Below the pieces are notes generated by a model, which saw only the letters and a list, made by a program, of their open reading frames with translations, made no database searches and was not told the origin of the DNA. The position numbers and the translations under genes were made by a program. From Prinia subflava (taxonomy: Eukaryota > Chordata > Aves > Passeriformes > Cisticolidae), in assembly GCF_021018805.1 (NCBI RefSeq), contig NW_026960610.1, positions 3,348,001 through 3,412,000 on the forward strand: a stretch of DNA of 64,000 nt, in the 5' to 3' direction. This document shows, piece after piece, positions 23,177 to 33,789 of the stretch (position 1 is the stretch's first letter; each line of letters begins with the position of its first letter).

Positions 23177-24407
23177 TGTCTTAGTTTGAAAGACAGGTAT
23201 CTGCCAGGGAAAGCTGGAGCCTCACTTGGAATGGAGAATGTAAACCCTCTCCTGCCGCAGCTGATCCTGACGATAAGAGAGGGACTCAGGAGACATTTTC
23301 TGGGTTCTGAGCAGATCAGAGCAGGAGGCAGGAACTCCTGCAGTTTATTTACAAAGTAACTTTATATACATCTCCTATAATGTCCATCCATTGGAGGATT
23401 AAATTCCCACCTTTCAATCCCACTGGCCAAACTAACTGTCCATTACCTTTTCTCCTCCCATCTAGAAATATGTAAACAGAGACAGTTAGCAAAACATAGC
23501 CAGTGTTTACATTAACAAGCATGAGAGAGGCTGCATATTCTCTTTCAATATGAGCACTTAGCATACAGGAAAAAACCTCATGGCAACACTCTCCCTCCAA
23601 ATTATTATAATTTTGAAATTAAGGGGCTCTCAGGCAAAGGTATGGGGATAGGAATAACAGTTCTTTACTAGTATGTATAACAAGGCAAACAAAACAATAA
23701 CCACAGCATTAACAACAAAACAGAACCAGGAACCTCCTGACAGCCCTCTCAGCTGAGACAGGAAGGAATGGAGAAGAGGCTTTGCTTCACAAAACCCTGA
23801 GGCAGTCTGATCCTGGTGCCCCTGCAGGACTCTGAGGAGCACCAAGCTGGATTGGCAGCAATGAGCAAAAATTCCTGGCTGGTGGATGAGATGTATCAGA
23901 AGCTCCGTGGTGGTAGCTGGAACTGTGGGATGTTCCGGCAGGGCAGGGAGTGCAGGGCTACAGCATAGCAAAAGACCCAGAGCAGTGCTGAAGAAGTGGC
24001 GGGGGTGGGACAGCGGCGGCCCAGCTCCAGCAAGGCAGGAGAAGGCAAGCTCAGAATTCCTGGACACACGAGCAGATGGTGGTAGATCCCTAGGACTGGA
24101 CTGTGGTGGTGACAGTGAATTCTCCCCCCAGTAAGCAACAGCTTGGCCGTCCTCCTTCTGATGCCAAGAGTGAGAGAGCACAGCTGCTCCCAGCCCTGTC
24201 CTTTACCTGCCCCCAAAACTCACGGTATCTTCCCCCTCTGAGAGAAAGTCCCAGAGACCAAAAGAGGTGTAGCCAGGTACTACACTCCTCTCCTCTGGTC
24301 ACTTCTTTGTTTTGCTTAAGCACCCATAAGTACTCAGTAGTTAATTTCCTAGCAACTTATGGGAGAAAATTCTACAAGTAAAAAAGAGACAATTCTAACC
24401 CCCAACA
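23177..24407 (-). mobile_element. Solo LTR, minus strand, with nested LTR
   Basis: On the minus strand it starts TGTTGGGGGTTAG and ends in AAGACA. A perfect 5-bp duplication GCTTC (23172-23176 and 24408-24412) fits an ERVL-type LTR. A 336-bp LTR of another family is nested within. Its last ~80 bases match the end of the LTR at 38.9 kb. Net length is about 889 bp. Confidence 0.75.
23253..23588 (-). mobile_element. Solo LTR nested in the 23.2-24.4 kb LTR
   Basis: 336 bp with + strand ends TGCCGCAGC and GGCAACA, and a perfect 6-bp duplication CTCTCC (23247-23252 and 23589-23594). AATAAA (minus) is at 23344-23349. It is the same family as 34380-34718. Confidence 0.87.
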
Positions 24408-24599
24408 GCTTCCCTGGTATGGATTAACACCATGGATTAACATGTGCTCAGCACCCTCTCTTCTTTAATCTGTTCTGCGAAATCAGAATCCTCAGGCTGG
24501 CTGTGAACAGACATGCATATGCTGTGGGTGCTCACACACCTCCTCCAAGCAACATGCTTTGTACCATCTCTTGCTTTGAAGCAGCAGTACCACTTCCAT

Positions 24600-25290
24600 T
24601 CTTTTTCCTAGGTTTTTGTTATAAATACCAATACGATATTCCAATTAAAATAATTTGGTTTATTAATCAAAAGATGGAATTACAGAATTTCGATAAACCC
24701 ATTAACAGCGGAGATACTTGACAGTCTTTTTTCCGGGAAAATGCTAAGGGTGAACCTCGAGACACAGAACCTGGCTGTCTGCTGTCTCCCCCTAGGTTCA
24801 CAAATTTGCCCGGTTCGGGGCTTAGTTTTTATACATTTTATTTTGCCCTCGGCAATATTTCCCCATATTTCCCTTTGTGTCCCAGCTAGCTATTCAAATC
24901 CAAGGGTGTCTCCAGCTAGGCTGAAAAGAGTTCTTTCTCTCAGTTCATATGTTAATGTCCAGTTTCTATAGAGCCTCATGAATGATGAATGGTCGAGATA
25001 TGGATGATGATGCTTGATGCTCGGTGAGGGTGTCGGCTGGGGGTGTTGATGGCCCTGCCGCCTTATCTTGATGGGTCTCCTCCCGGTGATTGAGGAGACT
25101 GCCGGTTTTCCGGTAAACCTTTTGTCTATTTCTGAATGTGAGCTTCTGGGGTGGTGCCTGCCTTTTCATAATTTGGTTTAACAAAATGTTACAAGGTATC
25201 CTGAAACATATACTTTCATACAACACACATATATATACAGTTTTTATAGTTTTCAATTTATCATTAACCATAAGAACATAAATTAATCAT
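24600..25290 (-). mobile_element. Probable LTR, minus strand, ends uncertain
   Basis: AATAAA (minus) at 24659-24664 and TATAAAAA (minus) at 24826-24833 have LTR-like spacing. No duplicate copy or target duplication was found in the window, so this is a promoter-pattern call only. Confidence 0.38.
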
Positions 25291-26960
25291 TTCACATTTT
25301 TCACAGTTTTTATCTCTGATCAATAAAAAACCTAACAAACAAAAAACCCAGAAAACTTTCAGTTTAACTCTGCAATACTTGAATCCTTGCTGAATTTAGA
25401 TCTGCCCACAGAGATCATTTGTTTTCTTTCTTGTCCAGGCATGTCCTCCTGCTCAGGCTGATAATTTGCTTATTTGCTTTACTTGTGTGTGGTTGTATGG
25501 GTTTGGGTTTTCCCTTGACATTTCTGTGAACAGTGTAGCAAAGGTTGGTAGTGTTTATCCTCATTCCCTTTCTGCTTTTCACTTATTTTGATTATTCTCC
25601 CATACCAATGCTGGCTGTTTCTCCAGTCATATTTAATCCCCTTTGTGGCCACCTCCAATTTTCCAATGCATATGCTGGCATTAAATTGCCTGTTATCCTG
25701 TCCTAATTGCCATGTTACAGCTGCTCAGAGGATAATAAAAATTTATCCATTTTCTCTTTGCCTTTGTATTGTTTATTATTCGTCTGTACTGGGAGAGCCT
25801 GTGAGTCCTTTCATGACTATTATTTTTTCCACATGTCCGAGCTCAAACTGAGATATAAGAAAGCTTCCAGGGCTGATCCTTCCTTGGCCAGAATTTCTAT
25901 ATAATTGTTATTTTAACCTTTTGAGAGCATTTTCTGCAATTTTGCCTTTCCATCTCTGAGATAGGAACCTGAGGGTGGCAGGGAGGGCTCACAGGGGCCA
26001 GCTCTGACGTGACTCTGCAGTAATATGTGCTGAGGCTTTTTGCAGAGGCACAATCTAAGAGAAAGGTAAGCGAGACCTGGTCGGCCTTAAGGTCAGGAGG
26101 GACAATTCTGGCCTCTGTGACTTTTGTGGTCTTTTACAGCACAGCTGACTCTGGGAAGATTTGGTTGGTTTGAGTGGGAAGCTCATTTCTTAAAATTTGG
26201 TGCAGTACTTGATGTCATACCCAAGTAAAACTGGGGGAAGGGGGTGAGCTTGGTTTTGTACTGCAGCTGGCAAACTGAAAATACTTCTGGTAACTTCCCT
26301 CCATGTTAGAGGGAATCACAAGTTCTGCCAAGCCACATCACATTAACTAATCTAGTTACAAAAACAGAGATCCTGTAACTCACAGGTCTTTTTTTGCCCT
26401 CAATAAAGACCATTGGACCAACTGAAGCCCAGCACTCAGAGCTATTAACAGTCTTCCTTTTAAGCCACCCAGATTAATGGAACAAATTCTCTTTCAGAGA
26501 AATCAGGTACAGATCCCTAGTGACTTCACTGATTTAACTCTGGCTTTTGAGCAATGTAAATTACAGCAGAATATCATTACTAATTTCAGCTGTCCCCTGT
26601 CCTGGCAAATTATCATTCATCTCCCCAAATGGGTATCTCAGCTGGAAACCTTTATTTTATCATCTTAGTGGAAAAAATCTGCACTGTTTCCTCCCTCCAA
26701 ATTAGCAGTCTATGATTTCCCTGGGAAAATCTTAGATGTAGTGCTGATTGACTAACAGGCACCAGCACATTTTTTACCTTCCAACACATACCTGAAATCT
26801 CTCACCAGGTCCATGGTTGCCTGCTCAGGAGTTAGTTACTTCCTCCATAGCCTGTAGGGAAGACAGCAAAGTTAAAGAAATGCTCAGTTCTAACAAAGCT
26901 TATTGTTGGTGTCTCTCTGCTCACATATATGCTGAACTAATTTCATTCTGAAAAGAACAG
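25291..26960. other. Non-coding, no gene seen
   Basis: AT-rich to mixed sequence with short frames only. No recognisable exon or bounded element. Confidence 0.5.
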
Positions 26961-27895
26961 GGCATATGCCTTTATTAATATTCAGCTCTTTATTAAAGTG
27001 ATCAGCTCATTATTAAAGTCATCAGCAGGATTGCAGAGACCGATCGGAGTTTTCCAAGCTGCTGCAGGCATCCGAAGGAGAAAGTGCTGTCCAAGCTCAT
27101 CATTCCACTGCAAACAGTAGATGCCGAGTCCTTGTTCCCATAGGAACAGCTAGGAGTTCTCTCTGGTCAACCATCAAAAGGCAGAGCAGTGAGTGGTCTG
27201 CCACTGGAGTGCAGAGTCAGCTCTTTACCCTCAGGGAAAAACCTTGAGAGTTTCCCGTTCTCTGTCTCAGTCACTTGAGCTGGCTCGCTCCCATTCCATT
27301 CAGACTCTTAATAGATTATGGCGAGTCTTCGAACCAGGCCAGGGGGGTGCGTCCACTCCTTCCTCGGCCAGGGCACCACCTGGATCTTTTCACTGTGTCC
27401 AGTCTTCCATTTTGGGGTGCCTTTCATCCCCAAAGAACTCTCTCCCAGTGTGCTGTGTGTTCGTCTTATTTGCATATGCCCTCCTCAAGTAGGCAGCATG
27501 GGGGGGGGAAACTAGGTAAGCTCCGATTACAGTAGGCACAGCTAGGACAATCACTTTGCTTTTAACATGCTAATGTAGGAATGCAGGACTGGCAGGGTGG
27601 CTGTTCAGCCCTGCCAGGGATGGGGGTCACCTGTCTCCTCCTCGGGGGCAGGGGCTGCGACATCAGTCACAGCTCTCAGCCGGCCGGCGGGCCACCGCAA
27701 CAGCCTCACCCCAGCTATGGGGTTCTCTGCAAAAAGGAAAAACCCCCATTTTTCTAAAAGGCTGGGTGACTGCACAAATTGGGAGGAGGGGGGTTGCATT
27801 CTGAGAGCTCAGAGCTCTTTTAATATGCTAATGGGTGCTCTGTGTTTTCCTCTGGGGGGATAGTGCGACTGTCTCGCTATGGGGCTAGGACAGGG
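26961..27895 (-). mobile_element. Probable LTR-derived sequence interrupted by ERV-L1
   Basis: It contains repeated minus-strand AATAAA-type signals near 26971 and 26989, then GC-richer LTR-like sequence up to the ERV-L1 insertion. The text resumes at 33685. Family and ends are unresolved. Confidence 0.33.
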
Positions 27896-28542
27896 TGTCA
27901 CGAGCCAAAGGATGGTCGTGATGGTTCGTTTTGATTTCAGAGTGCAAAAAGAGGCAGTGATAACTTAATTCAAGTGAAATCAATTGTATCTTTATTGATA
28001 CACACAGTTATGCGATAGAAAAGAAGGGGAAAGAAGAGAGGGAGAGAGAGAGGGAGAGAAAGGGGGGTAAAGAAAGGGTATAGCTACCAACTGACAGACG
28101 GGGGTCCTCGTGACGCCGATGCCAACAGACCACCTTCGCAGTCTCCGTGGCACGTAGGTCAATAGAGCCGTCGTCCGCTGGGGAGGCCTCAAAAGCCTGC
28201 TCTTCTGGTGGAGTTGTTATAGTTCTTTTCGAAGCGAGAGGCAAGATGCCAAGAAGGGGGGTCGGTCTCATGGGCATCGCAGGTGTTCTCTCACAATAGG
28301 GGGAGCGGTGCAGCTCAGGTCTTACCAGGTACGGTCAGTACAGGAACATCTCTTTGCAAACATGGCCAGAAACCGTAACCATCCCCCATTGTTTCATGCA
28401 TGGGTCCCTGAGGAGGGCGTCTTGGTCCAGTGACAACAGGTGCAGGGAAAACTTGGCCTGTGCTGTGGCTCAGGGTCCATGGGGGTCTCGGCCTCTGACA
28501 GTCGTGAGGCAGAAATGAGGGATTTTCGGACCGACTCTTACA
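27896..28542 (-). repeat. ERV-L1 3' LTR
   Basis: A 647-bp LTR reading the same as 33033-33679. The minus-strand AATAAA polyadenylation signal is at 27991-27996. A purine-rich AG/G stretch lies at about 28018-28065. Only a short purine run (GGGGTGG) precedes it in coding direction, a weak polypurine tract. Confidence 0.9.
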
Positions 28543-29261
28543 CCACCCCGTGACTCATGACTGGTCGGCAGGAGAGCTCCATCAGTTGAGTTCGTTGCGT
28601 TGTTCTGAAGTCTTCAGGACTCATTGTCAGTGTCAGTAGTATACCCAGGAAAATAGAGTCCAGAGAAAAAGGGAGGGGGAAAAGAAATAGAGAAGGGAGA
28701 AGGAAAAACAAGAGATATCATAATGATTAATATTGATTGTTAATATCTCAAAACAAATTATTATGACAAAACAAATCCAATGACATTAAAATTTCAAAAC
28801 AAATAATTGTTGTTGATTAATAAAACTCTTAAACAAATCATGATGATAAATGATTCATAAAATCAAATAATCAAGACAAAATCTTAACAATATTAAGTAA
28901 AATATTAGTTAAAACAATTTTCAATCAAGGCAAAAAATTATTGTAAAACAATTTTCAAGTAGCATGAACAAATTTAAAAATGATTAACACAAATCACAAA
29001 AATCAAAATACATAATTTTCTTAAAATATATGTATTACTTAGGCAAAATCCATTTCACAGTCCGCGGCTATGGCCTACTTGTAAAGTTTGTCTTGTGTCA
29101 ACATCTCTAAGTATATCTATTGTTTCTAAGTAAAGAATGAGATTGCTGCAAAACAAAAGCCAATCAAAATAAAGTTAAAAGAACAACGATGGGATGACAT
29201 AATTTGTTATCAAGGTCTTGGTTTTATCTAAAATTTCACTTAGATCCTGATGGAGCAACAA
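28543..29261 (-). other. ERV-L1 internal 3' region, non-coding
   Basis: Very AT-rich sequence between the env-like pieces and the 3' LTR, with many stops in all frames. It probably represents decayed or naturally untranslated 3' proviral sequence. Confidence 0.5.
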
Positions 29262-29562
29262 TTACTTTACCAAAGTGAGGTTCATCCCAATCAGAGTAGG
29301 CCGTAGCTTGTGGATCAGTGTGTAATTAGATTGTAAAAGCTGGTAAGAAGTAACTGGAGCTGAAAAAGAAAAATCAAAAGCTGTAATTTTAGTAAAGTTA
29401 CAAGCACAAAAGTTCGAATGATTTTTGGTTTCTAGTATAACATTTTCTACAGTTACAACATCACAAGCAGTCCTAAAGCATACACATCCATTGCCTACAT
29501 ATAAAAGCACTGTTTCAGGAGTCTCGTTAGGATAAACTTTAAAATGACAAATATTTTGTTCT
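29262..29562 (-). pseudogene. ERV-L1 env-like fragment 2
   Basis: About 100 codons open on the minus strand, in a different frame from the piece upstream. It is rich in Cys and in Asn-X-Ser/Thr glycosylation sequons, as expected of an envelope ectodomain. It follows fragment 1 at a frameshift near 29569. It resembles env sequences carried by avian ERVL-like elements, but the family is not certain. No membrane span was found in it. Confidence 0.45.
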
Positions 29563-29566
29563 ATGT

Positions 29567-29830
29567 CTAAACAAATGTAATTTTATTACTTTCACAAATA
29601 AAGCCTTGTTGTTCTCGGACTATGCAGGATTCTAAGTTAACAGTTTGCCATTTTTTATCGACTTGACGGGCCCACTCCCTATACTGGAAAAGATAGAGAA
29701 TAGCTCCATCATGTTTTAATCTTAACACAATAATAGGGAATATCAAATGTATCAAAGCATTACATATGGTCAATACAAAAGCTGTGGCTGTGTTTATAAA
29801 AGAGTCATAAATAAAATTCACTAAGTTCAA
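29567..29830 (-). pseudogene. ERV-L1 env-like fragment 1
   Basis: An 87-codon minus-strand frame. Its first part is hydrophobic (residues about 12-40) and could be a signal or membrane segment. Its second half has paired Cys residues and leads into fragment 2 after a frame change. It ends in TAG at 29567-29569. A broken env remnant is the best reading, but this rests on composition and position. Confidence 0.42.
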
Positions 29831-30303
29831 CTAGAATTGAAAATCTCTTTTGAAATCATTGGCATTGTTCCAAATTACTTTCCAAATTTCAGTAGGAAAA
29901 GCTGCCATCTTTTATAATTGAGGCAGCCACTAACTGCATCCACTACTGAGACTGGAGGCAGCTAAGAGTTAAAAGATTTAGTTTTGCAATCAATTATCAA
30001 TTTATAATCATTCACATTTACCAGTTCTCAGTTTGATAATATGTTTGATAATAGCCACTGAGTCGTTCCCAAAGCCAATAAGGACGACTGTAAAAGGTGT
30101 TGTCACATTCTTAATTGTAACAACCAATTTATTAACGAATATTTCTAAATCAATACTGTTTAAAATTCTTAATTTTGTTCCTATAACACAAATAATGTTT
30201 AAAATATCACCAGTTTTATCATGGTTTTATGTGGTCTTTATGTCCATCGGAGTTCTCCTGTGAAAAGTAAACACAACAGAATCTGCCTTCAAAGGCAGAA
30301 AAG
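29831..30303 (-). other. ERV-L1 internal, no frame assigned
   Basis: AT-rich proviral sequence between the pol fragment and the env-like fragments, with stops in every frame. Nothing specific is recognisable. Confidence 0.45.
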
Positions 30304-31131
30304 TTAGTATGAAGGAATTATCCAGGGTGTGTTTATGCTTGGAACTGCCAGGCAAAAAGCAGTGATTTTGGAACATTTGTTAGCCTCCCATCCATAACAG
30401 GTATGAGAAGCCCATTTGATCTTTTCACGTTTTGCCCAATCTGGGACAATTTCTGCAGAAAAGTGAGACTGCTTGGGGCAAAAGGGGGAGGCTGTTCCAG
30501 TGACTGAGGCAGGTTTGTCTGGGTTACCATCCAAGTTCACTGTCAGATTTTTTACAGCTCCAAATGAGGCTCCTTCGGCCACCCCGTCAGGTGGGGGGGT
30601 TGCATATGGAGAAGGGCCTCTCAGGACAACAGGTTGTTGTACTGACAATCCTGAAAAAGCAAAACACCATTCCATGTGGAAAGGATCTGTAGGATAAGTA
30701 GGACCAAGTGTTTGGTGGGCAGTTGCCTCAAAAATTAACAATTTTAAAGCCTCATGATGAGAATCACCCCATTCCCAAATTTTTCCTTTTCTCAGCAGGC
30801 TGTAAAGGGTTCTGGCAATTATAGAAAAATCAGGGATGTGTTTTCTGCAAAGCACTAGTAATTCTGAAACTTGTTGCAGTTCCTTCGTAGATTCTGGCAT
30901 TTTAATTTGATTGAAGGAGGTTATCAAATGCGTATCATGCTTCTTTTCCATCAAATTCCCAGAAATTTTACTTTCAGGGGAAATTTGTAGATCAAAGCTT
31001 TCAAAGTTGGAGATTATTTTCTGTTGAGGATCTTCCACTTCTATTTCATCCCTACCCACAAAAATATCATCGATGCATTGGTAAACAGCTACATTGTCAG
31101 CTATGGGTATTTTTTCTAACTCTTGGGCCAA
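30304..31131 (-). pseudogene. ERV-L1 reverse-transcriptase fragment
   Basis: A minus-strand frame that opens inside the palm domain. It has the ERVL-type catalytic motif region reading YQCIDDIF, so the usual YxDD-type box here is CIDD. The thumb/connection follows, with recognisable ERVL-like stretches such as HIPDFSIIARTLYSLLRKGK. After about residue 165 the sequence no longer looks like pol, and the last ~100 residues are unassigned. The frame starts with TTG and overlaps the gag end by 16 bases. The N-terminal half of the polymerase, the protease and the integrase are absent, so it cannot encode a working enzyme. Confidence 0.75.
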
Positions 31132-32597
31132 AGCAGGGTGGGCACGGGTGGGTGAATGTCGGTTCCCTTGAGAAGGAAGGCTTTGCTTTGGCTCCTTGCC
31201 TGGGTGCTGAGAGGGGGAGGGTGGGGGGGTTGGATTGTTAGACTGTTTCTGGGCTCACTGCCCAGATTCTCAGAAGAAAGGTGTGTAATTTGCTGTGACT
31301 TTTTAGGGAGGGGTTGCCCTGGCAAATTTGGGTTTTGTTTGGGGACCCCTTTTTTAATATCTAATAGCAACAAGTGTTGGCGGCTAGTGATCTGTTTACT
31401 TTTCTCTGGTTTTTCACTACTAGGAGTTTTAACATAGTTGGTCACTTCTACTGCAATTTCACTTAATACATAGACATTACGATCACCAGCAGGTGAATTA
31501 GATTGAGAGGCTGGGGGCTGGGAGGGGGTAGGATAAGGACTGAAACCACGATCTGTAGATCCGGTTGGTTCACTTGGGTTTCCGAGGGATCTGTCTAGCT
31601 TTTCTACAGAACTTAAAACAATTGCTATAGGTTTAAGTAATTCCAAAGGCTTTTGAATTAAAGGAATCATAATTTCAGGCTTTACAGGCAATTGCATTGG
31701 AGAGTCATCATGTATCATTTGCAGGCAGGCAGCTTTGTGAATGTTTTCCATGGGCTGTTCGGGAGTACCAATTAAAGTTAAATGGTTTCCCTTTTCAAAG
31801 GGGTTATACCCCTCTGCCAAGTGAGCTGAGCATTGAATCAGGGACCACGAGTTATGTTTGTCTCTTATTGTTAAGAAAACTCCACGTCCCCAGTACCCAC
31901 TAGCTTCTTGTTCTGTCAACTTAATTTGATCTCCACCACCGAGAGATACTCGGGAAACATATTCTGTCTCTGATTCATGAGGGAAATGCGAGTACTCTCC
32001 TTTTAACTTAGATAATTCAGTGGTGGTGTCCGGGATTTCTTTAGTGATTATGTGTAGGTCTGAATTTTCATCAATATAGTTGCATTCTGTTTTAACTAGA
32101 GGTGTTGTGTTAGGGCAGCAGTGTTCCTCACAATTTTTTACTAACACTAATTCTTTCTGGGGGTAAATCTGATAAATGTGAGGAGTTTCTTTTTCTTCTG
32201 CCTTTTTTGGGAAGTCAGCATTCTCTAAATTTTTAGAATATTCATCTCCCAAGGCAGTCCGTAGCAAATTATTTTCATCTCGCAGCAAATGATTTTCATT
32301 TTGCAAAATTTCAACTAAATTTTGAAGGGAGTCTATTATTGCATTTTCTTCACTTCTTCGCTTAAAGCGAGTTTCTACAGCTGCGGTAAGGCAGGCTCCC
32401 AGAACTGAGCACAGTATGGTTTTATTTTTGCCCAGTTTAAATTTTGTTTCATGTTGTAAAGAACATACTTTATCAACCACACTTTCCAAATTAGACCAGT
32501 TATTATTAGCCCAAAATTCCACCTCTGGAGAGGGTCTGGCATTGTGTTTAGCTAGTAGAGCATAAAATTCAGTTTTATGTATAAAATCATTAGTCAT
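31116..32597 (-). CDS. ERV-L1 Gag-like protein (493 aa)
   Basis: An open minus-strand frame of 493 codons, about 430 bases downstream of the 5' LTR. The N-terminal third contains a leucine/asparagine-rich coiled-coil stretch (about residues 88-113). The middle has the conserved ERVL Gag block around EASGYWGRGVFLTI and HLAEGYNPFEKG. The C-terminal third is Pro/Ser/Gln-rich. No zinc knuckle is visible, as is usual for ERVL. The last ~15 residues run over the junction to the pol fragment, so the original C-terminus is probably lost. The intact frame in an otherwise broken element suggests either retained use or simply recent age. Confidence 0.78.
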   Translation of the reverse strand: MTNDFIHKTEFYALLAKHNARPSPEVEFWANNNWSNLESVVDKVCSLQHETKFKLGKNKTILCSVLGACLTAAVETRFKRRSEENAIIDSLQNLVEILQNENHLLRDENNLLRTALGDEYSKNLENADFPKKAEEKETPHIYQIYPQKELVLVKNCEEHCCPNTTPLVKTECNYIDENSDLHIITKEIPDTTTELSKLKGEYSHFPHESETEYVSRVSLGGGDQIKLTEQEASGYWGRGVFLTIRDKHNSWSLIQCSAHLAEGYNPFEKGNHLTLIGTPEQPMENIHKAACLQMIHDDSPMQLPVKPEIMIPLIQKPLELLKPIAIVLSSVEKLDRSLGNPSEPTGSTDRGFSPYPTPSQPPASQSNSPAGDRNVYVLSEIAVEVTNYVKTPSSEKPEKSKQITSRQHLLLLDIKKGVPKQNPNLPGQPLPKKSQQITHLSSENLGSEPRNSLTIQPPHPPPLSTQARSQSKAFLLKGTDIHPPVPTLLWPKS

Positions 32598-33006
32598 TTT
32601 GTAAAGGGGATCAGAAAACCACTACAGGGAGGTAATGCTTGGTTGTACACACACACAGCTACGCTGCGTCTCCCCTCTTTCCCTGGGGTGGGTGAAGGGA
32701 CAAAATCTGTCTGCTGAGGCACTGTTTAGTTACGTCAAGGTGTCCCTTCTCTCAACAAGACAGTTCACACACAAAAAACAGTTTCTCTTTTTGCACTAGG
32801 AGATCTTTTGTGAAATCCTGAAGACAGATACACCTCAACAGAGTATAGGGATGCTTTCACCTAGGTGTCTACAGTGTGCGAAGAATCAGAAAAGCCCCCC
32901 TTGCTTTCTAGCTTCGTTCACCGAAGTGACGGGCTAGGTGCGGCTGAGGCAAATCTTCCTCTTCCTAGTACAGACTATAGACAACCTGCAACCCCTCTGT
33001 CAATCA

Positions 33007-33026
33007 GGATCCTGTCCGTGACGCCA
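33007..33026 (-). promoter_or_regulatory. ERV-L1 primer-binding site
   Basis: On the minus strand, six bases after the 5' LTR, the sequence reads TGGCGTCACGGACAGGATCC. It starts with the required TGG. Which tRNA it pairs with I could not settle; a serine tRNA is possible. Confidence 0.6.
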
Positions 33027-33032
33027 ATTTAA

Positions 33033-33679
33033 TGTCACGAGCCAAAGGATGGTCGTGATGGTTCGTTTTGATTTCAGAGTGCAAAAAGAGGCAGTGATAA
33101 CTTAATTCAAGTGAAATCAATTGTATCTTTATTGATACACACAGTTATGCGATAGAAAAGAAGGGGAAAGAAGAGAGGGAGAGAGAGAGGGAGAGAAAGG
33201 GGGGTAAAGAAAGGGTATAGCTACCAACTGACAGACGGGGGTCCTCGTGACGCCGATGCCAACAGACCACCTTCGCAGTCTCCGTGGCACGTAGGTCAAT
33301 AGAGCCGTCGTCCGCTGGGGAGGCCTCAAAAGCCTGCTCTTCTGGTGGAGTTGTTATAGTTCTTTTCGAAGCGAGAGGCAAGATGCCAAGAAGGGGGGTC
33401 GGTCTCATGGGCATCGCAGGTGTTCTCTCACAATAGGGGGAGCGGTGCAGCTCAGGTCTTACCAGGTACGGTCAGTACAGGAACATCTCTTTGCAAACAT
33501 GGCCAGAAACCGTAACCATCCCCCATTGTTTCATGCATGGGTCCCTGAGGAGGGCGTCTTGGTCCAGTGACAACAGGTGCAGGGAAAACTTGGCCTGTGC
33601 TGTGGCTCAGGGTCCATGGGGGTCTCGGCCTCTGACAGTCGTGAGGCAGAAATGAGGGATTTTCGGACCGACTCTTACA
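33033..33679 (-). repeat. ERV-L1 5' LTR
   Basis: 647 bp reading the same as 27896-28542. AATAAA (minus) is at 33128-33133. It is followed on the + strand by CAGGG, the target duplication. Confidence 0.9.
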
Positions 33680-33789
33680 CAGGGATAGCCCAGCCCCCTC
33701 CAGGACCGGGAAATTTGTTCATAACAATTCCATAAGGAAAACACCTAAGCTGAGGCCAGGGTCTGATTTTTAAAGACTGATTTCTAGAT

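Larger units (their letters stand above)
27896..33679 (-). mobile_element. ERV-L1: recent, internally deleted ERVL-type provirus
   Basis: A 5.78-kb minus-strand provirus with two 647-bp LTRs that read identical, TG...CA ends, and a perfect 5-bp duplication CAGGG (27891-27895 and 33680-33684). Five-base duplications are typical of ERVL. In coding order it has a primer-binding site, a gag frame of 493 codons, a reverse-transcriptase fragment, unassigned sequence, env-like fragments and an AT-rich 3' region. Protease, the first part of reverse transcriptase, and integrase are absent. Identical LTRs with a defective interior imply that a defective master copy was moved recently by enzymes supplied in trans. 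Confidence 0.88.

Noticed and set aside
23630..24181. 183-codon minus-strand frame
   Set aside because: It lies wholly inside the 23177-24407 LTR, which is non-coding by nature.
27983..28065. AG-rich tract as a separate microsatellite or polypurine tract
   Set aside because: It is present in both ERV-L1 LTRs at the same place, so it is part of the LTR.
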